Origin: Opitutaceae bacterium
Lineage (GTDB): Bacteria > Verrucomicrobiota > Verrucomicrobiia > Opitutales > Opitutaceae
Reading direction: 5' to 3'
NCBI GenBank assembly: GCA_031282705.1
Contig: JAITDF010000524.1
Coordinates: 1-12,797 of the forward strand
Length of the DNA: 12,797 nt
Shown here: one piece after another, positions 1 through 8,558 of the stretch
How positions within the stretch are numbered: the stretch's first letter is position 1
How the letters are laid out: each line of letters opens with the position of its first letter
Notes under the pieces: generated by a model
What the model was told of the DNA's origin: nothing
The model's input: only the letters and a program-made list of their open reading frames with translations
Databases searched by the model: none
Position numbers and translations under genes: made by a program

Positions 1-74
1 TCAAACTCGCAGCGGCTCACGCGCCACTCCTCCCCCAATCCCAGCATCTGTTCAAACAAGGCTTCAGGTGTCAT
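1..74 (-). CDS. Transposase N-terminus, ISL3-like, partial
   Basis: The minus strand from 74 downward reads M-T-P-E-A then LFEQMLGLGEEWRVSRCEF and continues past the window edge. A short N-terminal helix of the form LFE-x-hLGL followed by W-x-V and a phenylalanine-acidic step is typical of ISL3-family (IS204/IS1001/IS1165) transposases, which bind the IS ends through a zinc-ribbon and HTH domain further along. Only about 24 residues are visible, so no catalytic residue can be checked. ATG at 74 is the only plausible start between the IS end and the conserved motif. The gene reads away from the receptor it interrupts. Being an N-terminal match only, the family call is good but not certain. Confidence 0.68.
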   Translation of the reverse strand, partial: MTPEALFEQMLGLGEEWRVSRCEF

Positions 75-100
75 CCACCCACTCAAAATAGCGAGGAACC
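1..100 (-). mobile_element. Right end of an ISL3-like insertion sequence, truncated by the window edge
   Basis: The minus strand opens with a transposase start (codon at 74-72). The 26 bases between it and position 100 look like an IS terminus reading GGTTCCTCGCTATTTTGAGT inward from position 100. ISL3-family ends commonly begin GG(C/T)TCTTCG-like, so the fit is good but not proof. The boundary at 100 is inferred from the host gene: receptor-like codons AAA AGT AGT GTT GCA AAC resume at 103, and the codon at 100-102 would be TAT (Tyr) in the usual Y-K-S motif if base 100 belonged to the IS. The other IS end and most of the element lie left of the window. Confidence 0.72.
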
Positions 101-108
101 ATAAAAGT
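101..108. repeat. Candidate right copy of an 8-bp target-site duplication
   Basis: ATAAAAGT directly follows the inferred IS end. ISL3-family elements usually make 8-bp duplications, so the same octamer should lie beyond the left IS end outside the window. It belongs to the receptor reading frame (Y-K-S). This is a prediction only, because the partner copy cannot be seen. Confidence 0.4.
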
Positions 109-2349
109 AGTGTTGCAAACCTGATCGAGGGCGGCCTTGGCGGCACCATCGACGTCCGTCTGCGACGGCCCTTTGATTTCAAGGGGCTGGAGGCGGTGGC
201 CAGCGTCCGGGGCATCTATGGGAATCTGGTTGACGAAATGAAATTCCAGTATTCCGCCCTGGCCAGCAACCGCTTCAAGGTCGGGCGCGGCGAACTTGGC
301 GTCCTTGTCAACTTCACCTATCAGGAGCGTGCATGGCGCGAGGATTTCATGAATCCCGGCACGCCGGCGACATTTGATGTGCAGGGCTTTGGCACTGTGC
401 AGGTTCCCAACGGCAGTTATGAAGGCGTCACCGCCGGCAGCCGTGAACGCAGCGGCGTCAACGCCGTGGTCCAATGGGCGCCCTTCAAGGGGCTGGAAAT
501 TTATGCCGAGGGCACTTTTTCCGAGTTGAAGACCGTGCAGGACACTTATGGCGTGTTTTTCACCCCCACACGAAATGCCACTACCAATACCTACTCCGGC
601 ATCGATCCCGCGTCCCTTGTCCTGCATCCGGGGACCAAGGACGCGACAGCGGTCAGGTTTACGGACAAAGTCTCGGTGGGCACCTATGACACCGTCCGCG
701 ACACGATGGAGAAACACCGTCTGTTCGCCATCGGCGCAAAGTGGAACAAGGACGCGCTTTCCATCAAAACGGATTTGAGCTACACCGATGCCTACAGTGT
801 TTTGTGCCAGGAGGGGCTTAATTCCGGCAATAATTTTGCTGATGGCATAGATCTCTTCATCGACAATCGCGGAAAAGTCGCCTCCACCAGCACCGCAAGC
901 AACCTGACGAACCCCTCCGACTACAAGATTACCAGTCTGTCCTATGTGAACCGGCCCTATAATGGCGACATGACGGCGTTGACGGCGGATGCGGAATACA
1001 AGCTCGGCAAGCACAAATTCTTCACTTCGATAATGGGCGGCATCCGTTATGCGATGCGCAATGCCGATAATGGAACCGGCATGATTAACACCGGTGGGGT
1101 GAACATCGCCAACGCGGCTGACGGCAACTACACCACGGGCAATGCCTATCTCTTCACCCAACCCTACACGGATTATTTCACCAGCGGCAACAATGGTTCC
1201 GCCGCGTCACGGGGCATGTGGCATGGAAACCAGAGTCTGATCCGGGGCAAAATAGTCAAATTCCGTCAGGATTTTGGCATCACGGCCCCGCTGCCCACCG
1301 GGCCAAGCAATGGCATCATGGGGCGTTGGGATATTGATGAGGACACCCTCACCGGCTACGTGATGGCCAAATTTCAAGTCCCAGGGGTCTTTGACGGGTC
1401 AGTGGGACTGCGTGCCGCCCGCACCGAGACAAGCATAGACAGCGCCCAGCAGAACACGGCTCCGGATGGGACCGTAACCCGCACCCCCCTCACCGTGTCG
1501 AACAGTTATGATGACATATTGCCGAGCCTGAACACCCGCTGGTTCTTGCAGGATGATTTCTTCCTGCGTTTCTCCGTTTCCAAGACGCTGACCCGGCCCA
1601 CCCTCCCTGATTTGGCGCCGACGCTCACACTTACGCAGATGGTTGAGGAATCGCAGAACCAAGGCAGCTCGGGCAATCCGAGCCTGAGACCGGTCCGGGC
1701 TTGGAATATTGATCTTTCATTGGAAAAATATTTCTCCAAATCGGCCTCCGCTTATATTGCTTTCTTTTACAAGGACGTGGATGGATTCATCTCAAGCACG
1801 AGAACCCCGGAAACCCATGACGGCCATGTTTACACGATCTCCCGTCCGGAGAACATGGGCGAGGGCAAGGTCAGGGGTTTCGAAATCGGCGGACAGATGT
1901 TCCTTGATTCCCTTCCCGGCTGGTTGAGCGGCTTCGGCGTCCAGGCCAACTATACCTATGTGGACAGCGCCTCGGACAATGCCCAGTTCCCTTACAAGGT
2001 GCCCTTGACCAATCTGTCGAAGAACAGCTTCAACATCATCCTGATGTATGAGTATAATAAGATTTCCGCCCGTCTGGCATACAACTGGCGCGACAAGTTC
2101 TACGTCGGTTCCTTCTCCTATCTGGACCTCAATACAAACGCCGTCACCCTGTATCCTCAATACATGGCGGGTTACGGATGGCTGGATGCCTCCGTGGGGT
2201 ATGCGTTTACCAAGCGCATCCGCTTGTCCATTGACGGGACCAACCTGCTGAACACAGTCCGCACCAAATATGTGGGACTCAAACACCTGAAGAACAACGC
2301 CTGGGTGAACGATGTGCAGGTGGTCGCCTCGGTCACCATCCGCCTGTAA
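101..2349 (+). pseudogene. TonB-dependent receptor, 5' part cut off by IS insertion
   Basis: This encodes the last part of the plug and the complete beta-barrel of an outer-membrane TonB-dependent receptor, which would import oligosaccharides or other ligands into the periplasm. The plug end is seen in K-S-S-V-A-N-L-I-E-G-G-L-G-G-T-I-D-V (from 103), a hallmark of the Xanthomonas/Caulobacter-type receptors (TIGR01782). Barrel hallmarks are F-R-F-S-V-S-K-T-L-T-R-P (about 1564-1600), G-N-P-S-L-R-P (about 1672-1692), F-F-Y-K-D-V-D-G-F (about 1765-1790) and the closing T-N-L-L-N strand (about 2239-2253). The usual C-terminal aromatic residue is absent; it ends V-T-I-R-L. Signal peptide, TonB box and most of the plug are missing. 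The frame is open from base 1, but the first ATG in it is at 238, inside the barrel, so no functional receptor is expected from this fragment. Base composition looks lower in GC than the genes downstream. Confidence 0.85.
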
Positions 2350-2378
2350 TCAGAACGCAAACAGGCAGTGAGATTAGG

Positions 2379-2418
2379 GCAGCCTTGGCCGTCGTCCGGC
2401 GGCCAAGGTTGCAATTTT
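2379..2418 (+). terminator. Rho-independent terminator after the receptor gene
   Basis: Arms GCAGCCTTGGCCG (2379-2391) and CGGCCAAGGTTGC (2400-2412) form a 13-bp stem with one G-T pair and an 8-base loop. The stem is followed by AATTTT. It lies 30 bases past the receptor stop and separates that gene from the glycosidase block. The T-tract is short, so efficiency is uncertain. Confidence 0.75.
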
Positions 2419-2439
2419 CATAATATCCGTCTTTATAAA
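2409..2439 (+). promoter_or_regulatory. Weak candidate promoter for the glycosidase block
   Basis: TTGCAA (2409-2414) and TATAAA (2434-2439) are separated by 19 bases, longer than the usual 16-18, and the first box overlaps the terminator arm. It is the only sigma70-like pair that stands out between the terminator and the GH2 gene. The transcript would carry a leader of about 130 bases including the five-unit repeat at 2516-2565. Confidence 0.25.
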
Positions 2440-2515
2440 CATGGTTCCCCGCTCTTTTGAATGGATTTTCCATCACGCCGCCGCGAAGCGGAGCCGGCTT
2501 TCAACCGCCGCTCCC

Positions 2516-2565
2516 ATCGACCGAGATCGACTATAATCGACTGCAATCGACTGCGATCGACTCCT
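2516..2565 (+). repeat. Five tandem 10-bp units, consensus ATCGACYNNN, before the GH2 start
   Basis: Units start at 2516, 2526, 2536, 2546 and 2556. Each begins ATCGAC, followed by T in the last four units and C in the first, then three variable bases. The array ends 10 bases before the ATG at 2576, where a ribosome binding site would normally be. The period is close to one turn of B-DNA, so a regulator could bind all copies on one face. A replication-slippage repeat is the simpler alternative. Confidence 0.9.
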
Positions 2566-2575
2566 TAAATTTACC

Positions 2576-4990
2576 ATGCGATTTTTTCGAATGACAGTGT
2601 TTGGGCTTTTTGCGTGCTGCGCCGCCCGCGACCTGGCGGCGGGGCGCGAGGTGGTGGATTGGAATCCCGGCTGGTTTTTCTCCCTCGGCTCCGGCGGCGG
2701 CGGCGGCGCGCCCGGCGCGGACGCGGACTCGTGGCGCGCCGTCGTGCTGCCGCATGACTGGAGCATCGAAAGTCCCGTCAGCAGGGACGCCCCCGCCCTC
2801 GGCGGCGGCGGTTTTTTCCAGACGGGGACCGGCTGGTATCGGCGGGATTTTGACGCGCCCGCAAGCTGGCGGGGCAGGCGGGTCGCAATCGAATTTGAAG
2901 GCGTTTACATGAACGCCGAGGTGCGGCTGAACGGCGCCGTCGTCGCGCGTCAGCCGTATGGCTACAGTTCGTTTTTCGCGGACCTCACGCCGCATCTGCG
3001 CATCGGCGAAAAGAACACGCTGCTCGTGCGCGCGGACAACAGCGCGCAGCCCAATTGCCGCTGGTTCAGCGGATCGGGCATTTACCGCCCGGTGAGGCTG
3101 CATGTGACGGCGCCGGTGCGCGTCGCCCCGTGGGGCGTGTTTGTCGCGACCACCCGGCTCGATGCCGGGTCGGCCTCGATCCGCGTGGAGACCACGGTGG
3201 CCAACGGCGGCGACGCGCCCGCCGGGCTGGCCGTGGAAACAATCATCACGGACCCCGCCGGGCGCGAGGTCGCCAGGGCGGGCGCGGAGGGGCGGGTCGC
3301 GCCCGGCGCGGATTTCACGGCCGCGGCGACGGCCACCCTGACAAATCCGCGGCCGTGGTCGCCGGAGACGCCGGCGCTTTATCGCGCGGTCACGCGCGTG
3401 CGGGCGGGCGGGGAGGTGGTGGACGAGGTGGCCACGCCCTTCGGCGTGCGCACGGTGCGGGTGTCGGCGGAGCGGGGTTTTGAACTCAACGGGCGCCCGC
3501 TGAAACTCGCCGGGGGAAACGTCCACCACGACCACGGCCCGCTCGGCGCGGCGGCGTTTGCGCGGGCGGAGGAGCGCAAGGTGGAGCTGCTCAAGGCCGC
3601 CGGCTTCAACGCCGCGCGCACCTCGCACAACCCGCCGTCGCCGGCGTTTCTCGACGCGTGCGACCGGCTCGGGCTGCTGGTCATGGACGAGGCGTTCGAC
3701 GGCTGGGCGCGCAGCAAAACCGCGCACGACTACGGAGCGTGGTTTGAGGAGTGGTGGCAGCGCGATCTCGACGCGATGGTCTTGCGCGACCGCAACCACC
3801 CCGGCGTCGTGCTGTGGAGCATCGGCAACGAAATGTTTGAGCGCGGCAACGCCGACGGCCTCCGCATCGCGCACGCGCTCACGCGGCGTATCCGCGAACT
3901 TGATACCACGCGCCCGGTCGCCGCCGGCGTCAACGGCATGGGGAAGGCCGGCGAGTGGCCGCAGCTCGACCCGCTTTTCGCCACGCTCGACGTGGCGGGT
4001 TACAACTACGAGCTCGCCGCGCGCCACGCCGCCGACCACGGGCGCCTGCCGCATCGCGTGATCGTCGCGGCGGAGTCCTATTTGTCGGAAACCTTTGCCA
4101 ACTGGGCCGCCGCGCACGACCATGCGCACGTCATCGGCGACTTCGTCTGGAGCGCGATGGATTATCTGGGCGAGGCGGGCATCGGGCGCGTGTTTCCGCC
4201 CGGCGAGCCCATTGTCAGGCACTGGGAGGGCGACCAGTGGCCGTGGCACGGCGCGGCCTGCGGCGACATTGATCTCACGGGCCTGCGCAAGCCGGGCTCG
4301 CATTATCGCAACATCGTCTGGGACCGGGGCGAAAAACTCCGCGTCGCCGTGGCCGCGCCCGCGCCCGGCGGCGGCGAATGGGGCGTGTCGCCGTGGGCGC
4401 CGGCGCCCGCGCGGGCGCACTGGACCTGGCCCGGGCACGAGGGGGAGCCGCTGGCGGTCGAGGTGTATTCACGTTATGATACCGTGCGGCTCTACCTCAA
4501 CGGCGGGCTGCTGGGCGAAAAGCCGGCCGCGCGCGCGGAGGAGTTCAAGGCGGTCTTTCCGGTGCCCTACGCGCCGGGAAAACTGGAGGCGGCCGGGGTG
4601 CGGGACGGGCGCGAGGCGGAGCGTTTCGCGCTGGTCACGGCGGGCGCGCCGGCGCGGCTGCGGCTGACGCCGGACCGCGCGCGGATCGCCGCCGACGGGC
4701 AGGATCTTTCCTTTGTGGTGGTCGAGGTGCTGGACGCCGGCGGCGTGGCGGTGCCTTCCGCGGGGCATCCCGTCCGCTACACGCTCGACGGCCCCGCCGC
4801 CCTTGCCGGCATCGGCAGCGCGGACCTCACCGACCGCGATTCCTATCGCGCGAATCCGCGCCGGGTTTTCCAGGGCCGGGCCCTGGTGATCGTCCGGGCC
4901 GGGGACAAGGCCGGCGCGGTCAAACTCACCGCCTCCGCGCCGGGCCTGCCGCCGGCGGAGCTTGTCATCCATACGGAATCTTCCCGCTAA
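2576..4990 (+). CDS. Glycoside hydrolase family 2, beta-galactosidase-like, exported
   Basis: This 804-residue retaining beta-glycosidase probably removes terminal beta-galactose, as is common for GH2 proteins of this DUF4982-type architecture; related specificities such as beta-glucuronidase cannot be excluded. A signal sequence spans about residues 1-23; the C-C pair in F-A-C-C-A-A could also be a poor lipobox. The order is a jelly-roll sugar-binding domain (about 30-175, with G-T-G-W-Y-R-R-D-F), an Ig-like domain (about 180-295), and a TIM barrel (about 300-580, with H-H-D-H-G and R-T-S-H-N-P-P). The acid/base is Glu419 in S-I-G-N-E and the likely nucleophile Glu500 in V-A-A-E-S. DUF4982-like and Ig-like C-terminal domains follow. 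ATG at 2576 precedes the signal sequence directly; no Shine-Dalgarno motif is present. The next gene begins 70 bases after the stop. Confidence 0.9.
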   Translation: MRFFRMTVFGLFACCAARDLAAGREVVDWNPGWFFSLGSGGGGGAPGADADSWRAVVLPHDWSIESPVSRDAPALGGGGFFQTGTGWYRRDFDAPASWRGRRVAIEFEGVYMNAEVRLNGAVVARQPYGYSSFFADLTPHLRIGEKNTLLVRADNSAQPNCRWFSGSGIYRPVRLHVTAPVRVAPWGVFVATTRLDAGSASIRVETTVANGGDAPAGLAVETIITDPAGREVARAGAEGRVAPGADFTAAATATLTNPRPWSPETPALYRAVTRVRAGGEVVDEVATPFGVRTVRVSAERGFELNGRPLKLAGGNVHHDHGPLGAAAFARAEERKVELLKAAGFNAARTSHNPPSPAFLDACDRLGLLVMDEAFDGWARSKTAHDYGAWFEEWWQRDLDAMVLRDRNHPGVVLWSIGNEMFERGNADGLRIAHALTRRIRELDTTRPVAAGVNGMGKAGEWPQLDPLFATLDVAGYNYELAARHAADHGRLPHRVIVAAESYLSETFANWAAAHDHAHVIGDFVWSAMDYLGEAGIGRVFPPGEPIVRHWEGDQWPWHGAACGDIDLTGLRKPGSHYRNIVWDRGEKLRVAVAAPAPGGGEWGVSPWAPAPARAHWTWPGHEGEPLAVEVYSRYDTVRLYLNGGLLGEKPAARAEEFKAVFPVPYAPGKLEAAGVRDGREAERFALVTAGAPARLRLTPDRARIAADGQDLSFVVVEVLDAGGVAVPSAGHPVRYTLDGPAALAGIGSADLTDRDSYRANPRRVFQGRALVIVRAGDKAGAVKLTASAPGLPPAELVIHTESSR

Positions 4991-5066
4991 TCGCCTCGTC
5001 AACCGCCCCGCCAGTCTTCCTGCCAACCGCCTCGCCAATCCTCCCGCCAACCGCTTCGCCATGCCG
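4983..5066 (+). repeat. Seven tandem 12-bp units bridging the GH2 stop and the GH106 start
   Basis: Units start every 12 bases from 4983, with a consensus near CYCGCCAACCGC. The first unit contains the GH2 stop codon (4988-4990) and the last contains the GH106 ATG (5061). The whole 70-base gap between the genes is therefore repeat, with no recognisable ribosome binding site. Confidence 0.88.
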
Positions 5067-8000
5067 ACACCAGCGCCGACACCGACCAGCCCTGCGTCTC
5101 CCTTCCGCGTCCTCGCGTTTCTCTTCCGCGCCCTTGCGTCTCCCTTCCGCACCGCTGCGTTTTTTCTCATCGCGTTCGGATGCGGGCTGGCTCCCGCCGT
5201 GCCGCGCGCGGACGCTTCGGGCGAGGCGCTGGAGGCCGCATTTCGCGAGCCACCCGAGGCGGCGCGGCCGTGGGTGTTTTGGTATTGGATGAAGGCAAGC
5301 TCGTCCCGCGCGGGCATCACCGCAGACTTGGAGGCGATGAAGGAGGCCGGCATCGGCGGCGCGCATCTGGTGCCGATCCAGGGCGCGGCCAAACCGCCCC
5401 TGTTCGAGCCGCCGGTTGAACAGTTCACCGAGGCGTGGTGGGACCATGTGCTTTTCGCCTTCAAGGAGGCGGACCGGCTCGGGTTGAAAATCGGCATGCA
5501 CGGGAGCGACGGCTACGCGACGGCGGGCGGCCCTTGGATCACGCCCGAACTTTCCATGCAAAAAGTCGTCTGGACCGCGACGCAGGTCGAGGGCGGGCGC
5601 CGCGTCGGGCTGGCGTTGCCGCAGCCCGAGGCGAGCCAGGGCTGCTACCGCGACATCATCACGGTCGCGTATCCCGCGCCGCCGGGCGCCGGCGTCAGCT
5701 CGCGCACGGCCAGGCCGCGGGTGACGACCAGCCTCGCCGGCGCGGACGCGCAAACGCTGGCGGAGGGCGGCGTCGCGATTTTCACGAGCGGGGAGGCGTG
5801 CTGGATTCAGTATGAATTTGAGCGGCCCTTCACCTGCCGCGCGCTCACGGTGCGCATCCCGCGGACCAAGGGCATACAAAACGCCACCTATCACGCCAAC
5901 CACCTCGCGGTCGAAGTCAGCGACGACGGGCGGCGGTTCCGCAAGCTCGCGCAACTGGAGCCGCCGCGCCACGGCTGGCAGGACGGCGACGCCGATGTCA
6001 CGCACGCCATCCCGGAGACGGCGGCGAAATTTTTCCGCTTCGTCTTCGACCCGGAAAACGCCGCGCCGGGCGGGGAGGACCTCGACTCGGCCAAATGGAA
6101 ACCCGCGCTCAAGCTCACGGGCATCGACCTGCTGGCCGAGTCGCGCCTGCACCACTACGAAAGCAAGACCGGCGAGGTGTGGCGCGTGTCGCCGCCCACG
6201 CCGGCGAACCTCGTGCCCGCCGGCGGCTGCGTGCCGCTGGCGAAGTGCGTGGACCTCACCGGCCGCACCGGCGCCGACGGACGGCTGGAGTGGGACGCGC
6301 CCGCCGGAAGCTGGACGGTGCTGCGCATCGGGCACACCTCCACGGGCGCGCGCAACGACACCGCCGGCGCGGTCATCGGGCTGGAATGCGACAAGTTCAA
6401 CCCCGCCGCGGCGCGGCTCATGTTTGACCGCTGGTTCGGCGAGATCATCCGGCGCGCCGGGCCGGGGCTGGCCGGGCGCGTGCTGAAGGTGTTCCACATC
6501 GACAGCTGGGAGTGCGGCAGCCAGAACTGGTCGCCGGTTTTCCGCGGCGAATTTCAGCGCCGGCGCGGCTACGATCCGCTGCCCTGGCTCCCGGCGATGG
6601 CGGGCGTGCCGCTCGAAAGCGCGGATGTCTCCGAGCGTTTTTTGCGCGATGTGCGCGAGACGATCGGCGAGCTGGTCCGGGACAACTTTTACGCGCCGCT
6701 GCACGAACTCGCGCAGGCGCACGGCTGCGCGTTCAGCGGCGAATGCACCGCGCCGGTGATGGCCGGCGACGGCATGTCGGTCTTTGGCGCGCTCGACACG
6801 CCGATGGGCGAGTTCTGGCTGCGCAGCCCCACGCACGACAAGCTCAACGACATGCTCGACGCCATCTCGGGCGCGCGGGTTTACGGGAAGCCGGTCGTGC
6901 AGGCCGAGGCGTTCACCGAGCTGTGGCTGGCGTGGGACGAAACGCCGGCCTCGGTCAAGGCGCTCGGCGACTTCAACTACGCGCTCGGGGCGAACCGTTT
7001 TGTTTATCACGTCTTCACGCACAATCCGTGGACCGGCCGCCGGCCCGGCATGGCGATGGGGCACGTGGGGCTGTATTTCCAGCGCGACCAGACGTGGTGG
7101 CGGCCCGGGCGCGCGTGGGTGGACTACGCGCGCCGCTGCCAGGCGCTGTTGCAGCAAGGCGCGCCGGTCGCGGACATCGCGGTCTTCACCGGCGACGCCG
7201 CGCCGCGCCGCGCGGTCGCGCCGTGGCGGCTGGCCCCGACGCTGCCCGGCTTCTTCCCGGCCGGCGACGCGCGGCTGGCGAAAAAAATCATCGAGTCGTC
7301 CGACTGGGCCGATCCGCTGCGCGGCTACGCCTACGACTCCATCAACCGCGACGCGCTGCTGCGGCTCGGCCGCGTGCGCGGCGGACGGCTCGAACTCCCC
7401 GGCGGCGCGGCTTACGCGATTCTGATCGTGCCCGCGTCCCATCCGCTCGCGCCCGCCGCCTCCGCGCTCACTCCGGAAATCACGCGGCGGTTGCGCGAAA
7501 TCGCCGAAGCGGGCGTGACCGTCATCCTGGGCGAACGTCCCGCCCGGTCGGCCAGCCTGGGCGGTTTCCCGGAAAGCGACGCCGAGGTGGCGCGCGACGC
7601 CGGGATTCTCTGGCCCGAGGCCGCCGCGCCCGGCGCCGGGGCGCGCCCGCTCGGGCGGGGGCGTGTCGCGGCCGGGCCTTTCCCGGGGGATTCGTTTGCC
7701 GCGCTCCAGCTCGCGCCCGACTTCACCGCGACGGCGGCGGACGGCGCGCGGGCGGACGGCATCGCGTGGACGCATCGCGCGGGGGCCGGCTGGGATTTGT
7801 ATTTCGTCTCCAACCAGCGCGACACGGAGCGCGTGCTCGAGCTTTCCCTGCGCGCCGCCGGCCGCGTGCCGGAGTTGTGGGACCCGGTGGGCCGGGAGAC
7901 CCGCGCGGCCGGCACGTGGGCGGTCCGCGACGGGCGCACGGTGCTCCCGGTGCGCCTGCCGTCCGGAGGCTCGCTCTTCGTCATCCTGCGCAAGCCCGGC

Positions 8001-8543
8001 GAACCGCCCGCGCGGCCCGCGTCGCCCAACTGGCATGAACCCGCCGCCGTGCAGCCGTTGTCCGGGAAATGGACGGTGACGTTCGACCCGGCGTCCGGCG
8101 GGCCGCGCGCGCCGCGGGTTTTTGACCGGCTGCAATCGTGGACGGAGTTTCCCGACGACGGCGTCCGCCACTACTCGGGCACGGCCGTGTATGCCGCCGC
8201 GTTTGAGTGGGACGCCTCCGCGCACCCCGGCGGGCGCGTGTGGCTCGATCTCGGGCGCGTGGCCGAACTGGCCGAGGTCTCGCTCAACGGCGCGCCCTGC
8301 GGCATCGCGTGGACGCCGCCATATCGCGTCGAGGTGACGCCCGCGCTGCGCGCCGGGACCAACGAGCTTCGTATCGAGATTACGAATACGTGGTTCAACC
8401 GCCTCGCCGGCGACCGCGACAAGCCCGAGTCCGAACGCCTCGCCCGCACGACCGCGCCCGACGCCACGAAAGGCAGGCCGTTGCTCGACGCCGGCCTGCT
8501 CGGGCCGGTCACGCTTTGCGTCGGGCCGCCCGCCGAAAAATAA
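5061..8543 (+). CDS. Alpha-L-rhamnosidase, glycoside hydrolase family 106, exported
   Basis: This 1160-residue inverting alpha-L-rhamnosidase releases L-rhamnose from plant-type glycans or glycosides. The mature N-terminus shows the GH106 hallmark P-W-V-F-W-Y-W-M followed by G-I-T-A-D-L-E-A-M-K-E-A-G-I-G-G. The central barrel has D-S-W-E (Glu484), S-G-E-C (Glu561) and Q-A-E-A-F-T-E (Glu616, Glu620), the strand-end glutamates among which catalytic acid, base and calcium ligands are expected; exact roles are not assigned here. A C-terminal galactose-binding-like beta-sandwich (about residues 1000-1150, L-D-L-G-R-V-A-E-L-A-E-V) matches the family, as does the length. ATG 5061 is the only in-frame ATG before the conserved domain. 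An upstream TTG would place the start inside the GH2 gene and the repeat. The signal peptide is unusually long and partly encoded by a 21-bp repeat. Confidence 0.92.
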   Translation: MPTPAPTPTSPASPFRVLAFLFRALASPFRTAAFFLIAFGCGLAPAVPRADASGEALEAAFREPPEAARPWVFWYWMKASSSRAGITADLEAMKEAGIGGAHLVPIQGAAKPPLFEPPVEQFTEAWWDHVLFAFKEADRLGLKIGMHGSDGYATAGGPWITPELSMQKVVWTATQVEGGRRVGLALPQPEASQGCYRDIITVAYPAPPGAGVSSRTARPRVTTSLAGADAQTLAEGGVAIFTSGEACWIQYEFERPFTCRALTVRIPRTKGIQNATYHANHLAVEVSDDGRRFRKLAQLEPPRHGWQDGDADVTHAIPETAAKFFRFVFDPENAAPGGEDLDSAKWKPALKLTGIDLLAESRLHHYESKTGEVWRVSPPTPANLVPAGGCVPLAKCVDLTGRTGADGRLEWDAPAGSWTVLRIGHTSTGARNDTAGAVIGLECDKFNPAAARLMFDRWFGEIIRRAGPGLAGRVLKVFHIDSWECGSQNWSPVFRGEFQRRRGYDPLPWLPAMAGVPLESADVSERFLRDVRETIGELVRDNFYAPLHELAQAHGCAFSGECTAPVMAGDGMSVFGALDTPMGEFWLRSPTHDKLNDMLDAISGARVYGKPVVQAEAFTELWLAWDETPASVKALGDFNYALGANRFVYHVFTHNPWTGRRPGMAMGHVGLYFQRDQTWWRPGRAWVDYARRCQALLQQGAPVADIAVFTGDAAPRRAVAPWRLAPTLPGFFPAGDARLAKKIIESSDWADPLRGYAYDSINRDALLRLGRVRGGRLELPGGAAYAILIVPASHPLAPAASALTPEITRRLREIAEAGVTVILGERPARSASLGGFPESDAEVARDAGILWPEAAAPGAGARPLGRGRVAAGPFPGDSFAALQLAPDFTATAADGARADGIAWTHRAGAGWDLYFVSNQRDTERVLELSLRAAGRVPELWDPVGRETRAAGTWAVRDGRTVLPVRLPSGGSLFVILRKPGEPPARPASPNWHEPAAVQPLSGKWTVTFDPASGGPRAPRVFDRLQSWTEFPDDGVRHYSGTAVYAAAFEWDASAHPGGRVWLDLGRVAELAEVSLNGAPCGIAWTPPYRVEVTPALRAGTNELRIEITNTWFNRLAGDRDKPESERLARTTAPDATKGRPLLDAGLLGPVTLCVGPPAEK
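5091..5174 (+). repeat. Four tandem 21-bp units encoding the GH106 signal peptide
   Basis: Units start at 5091, 5112, 5133 and 5154, and the fourth is diverged. They encode P-A-S-P-F-R-V, L-A-F-L-F-R-A, L-A-S-P-F-R-T and A-A-F-F-L-I-A in frame. The last one forms the hydrophobic core of the signal peptide and the earlier ones a long positively charged n-region. Confidence 0.85.
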
Positions 8544-8558
8544 CCGCCGTTTTCCAAA

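Noticed and set aside
196..2349. Treating the receptor as an intact gene starting at GTG 196.
   Set aside because: That codon is inside the plug-barrel boundary; signal peptide and plug are missing and receptor sequence already begins near 103, right at the IS end.
4962..5060. TTG start at 4962 for GH106, overlapping the GH2 gene.
   Set aside because: The extra 33 residues come almost entirely from the 12-bp repeat, and ATG 5061 gives the expected export signal without overlap.
4965..8225. Very long minus-strand open frame opposite GH106 (and similar ones opposite GH2 and GH42).
   Set aside because: The translations are arginine-, proline- and alanine-rich shadows of GC-rich codons, with no recognisable domain and no initiation context; the plus strand encodes clear enzymes.
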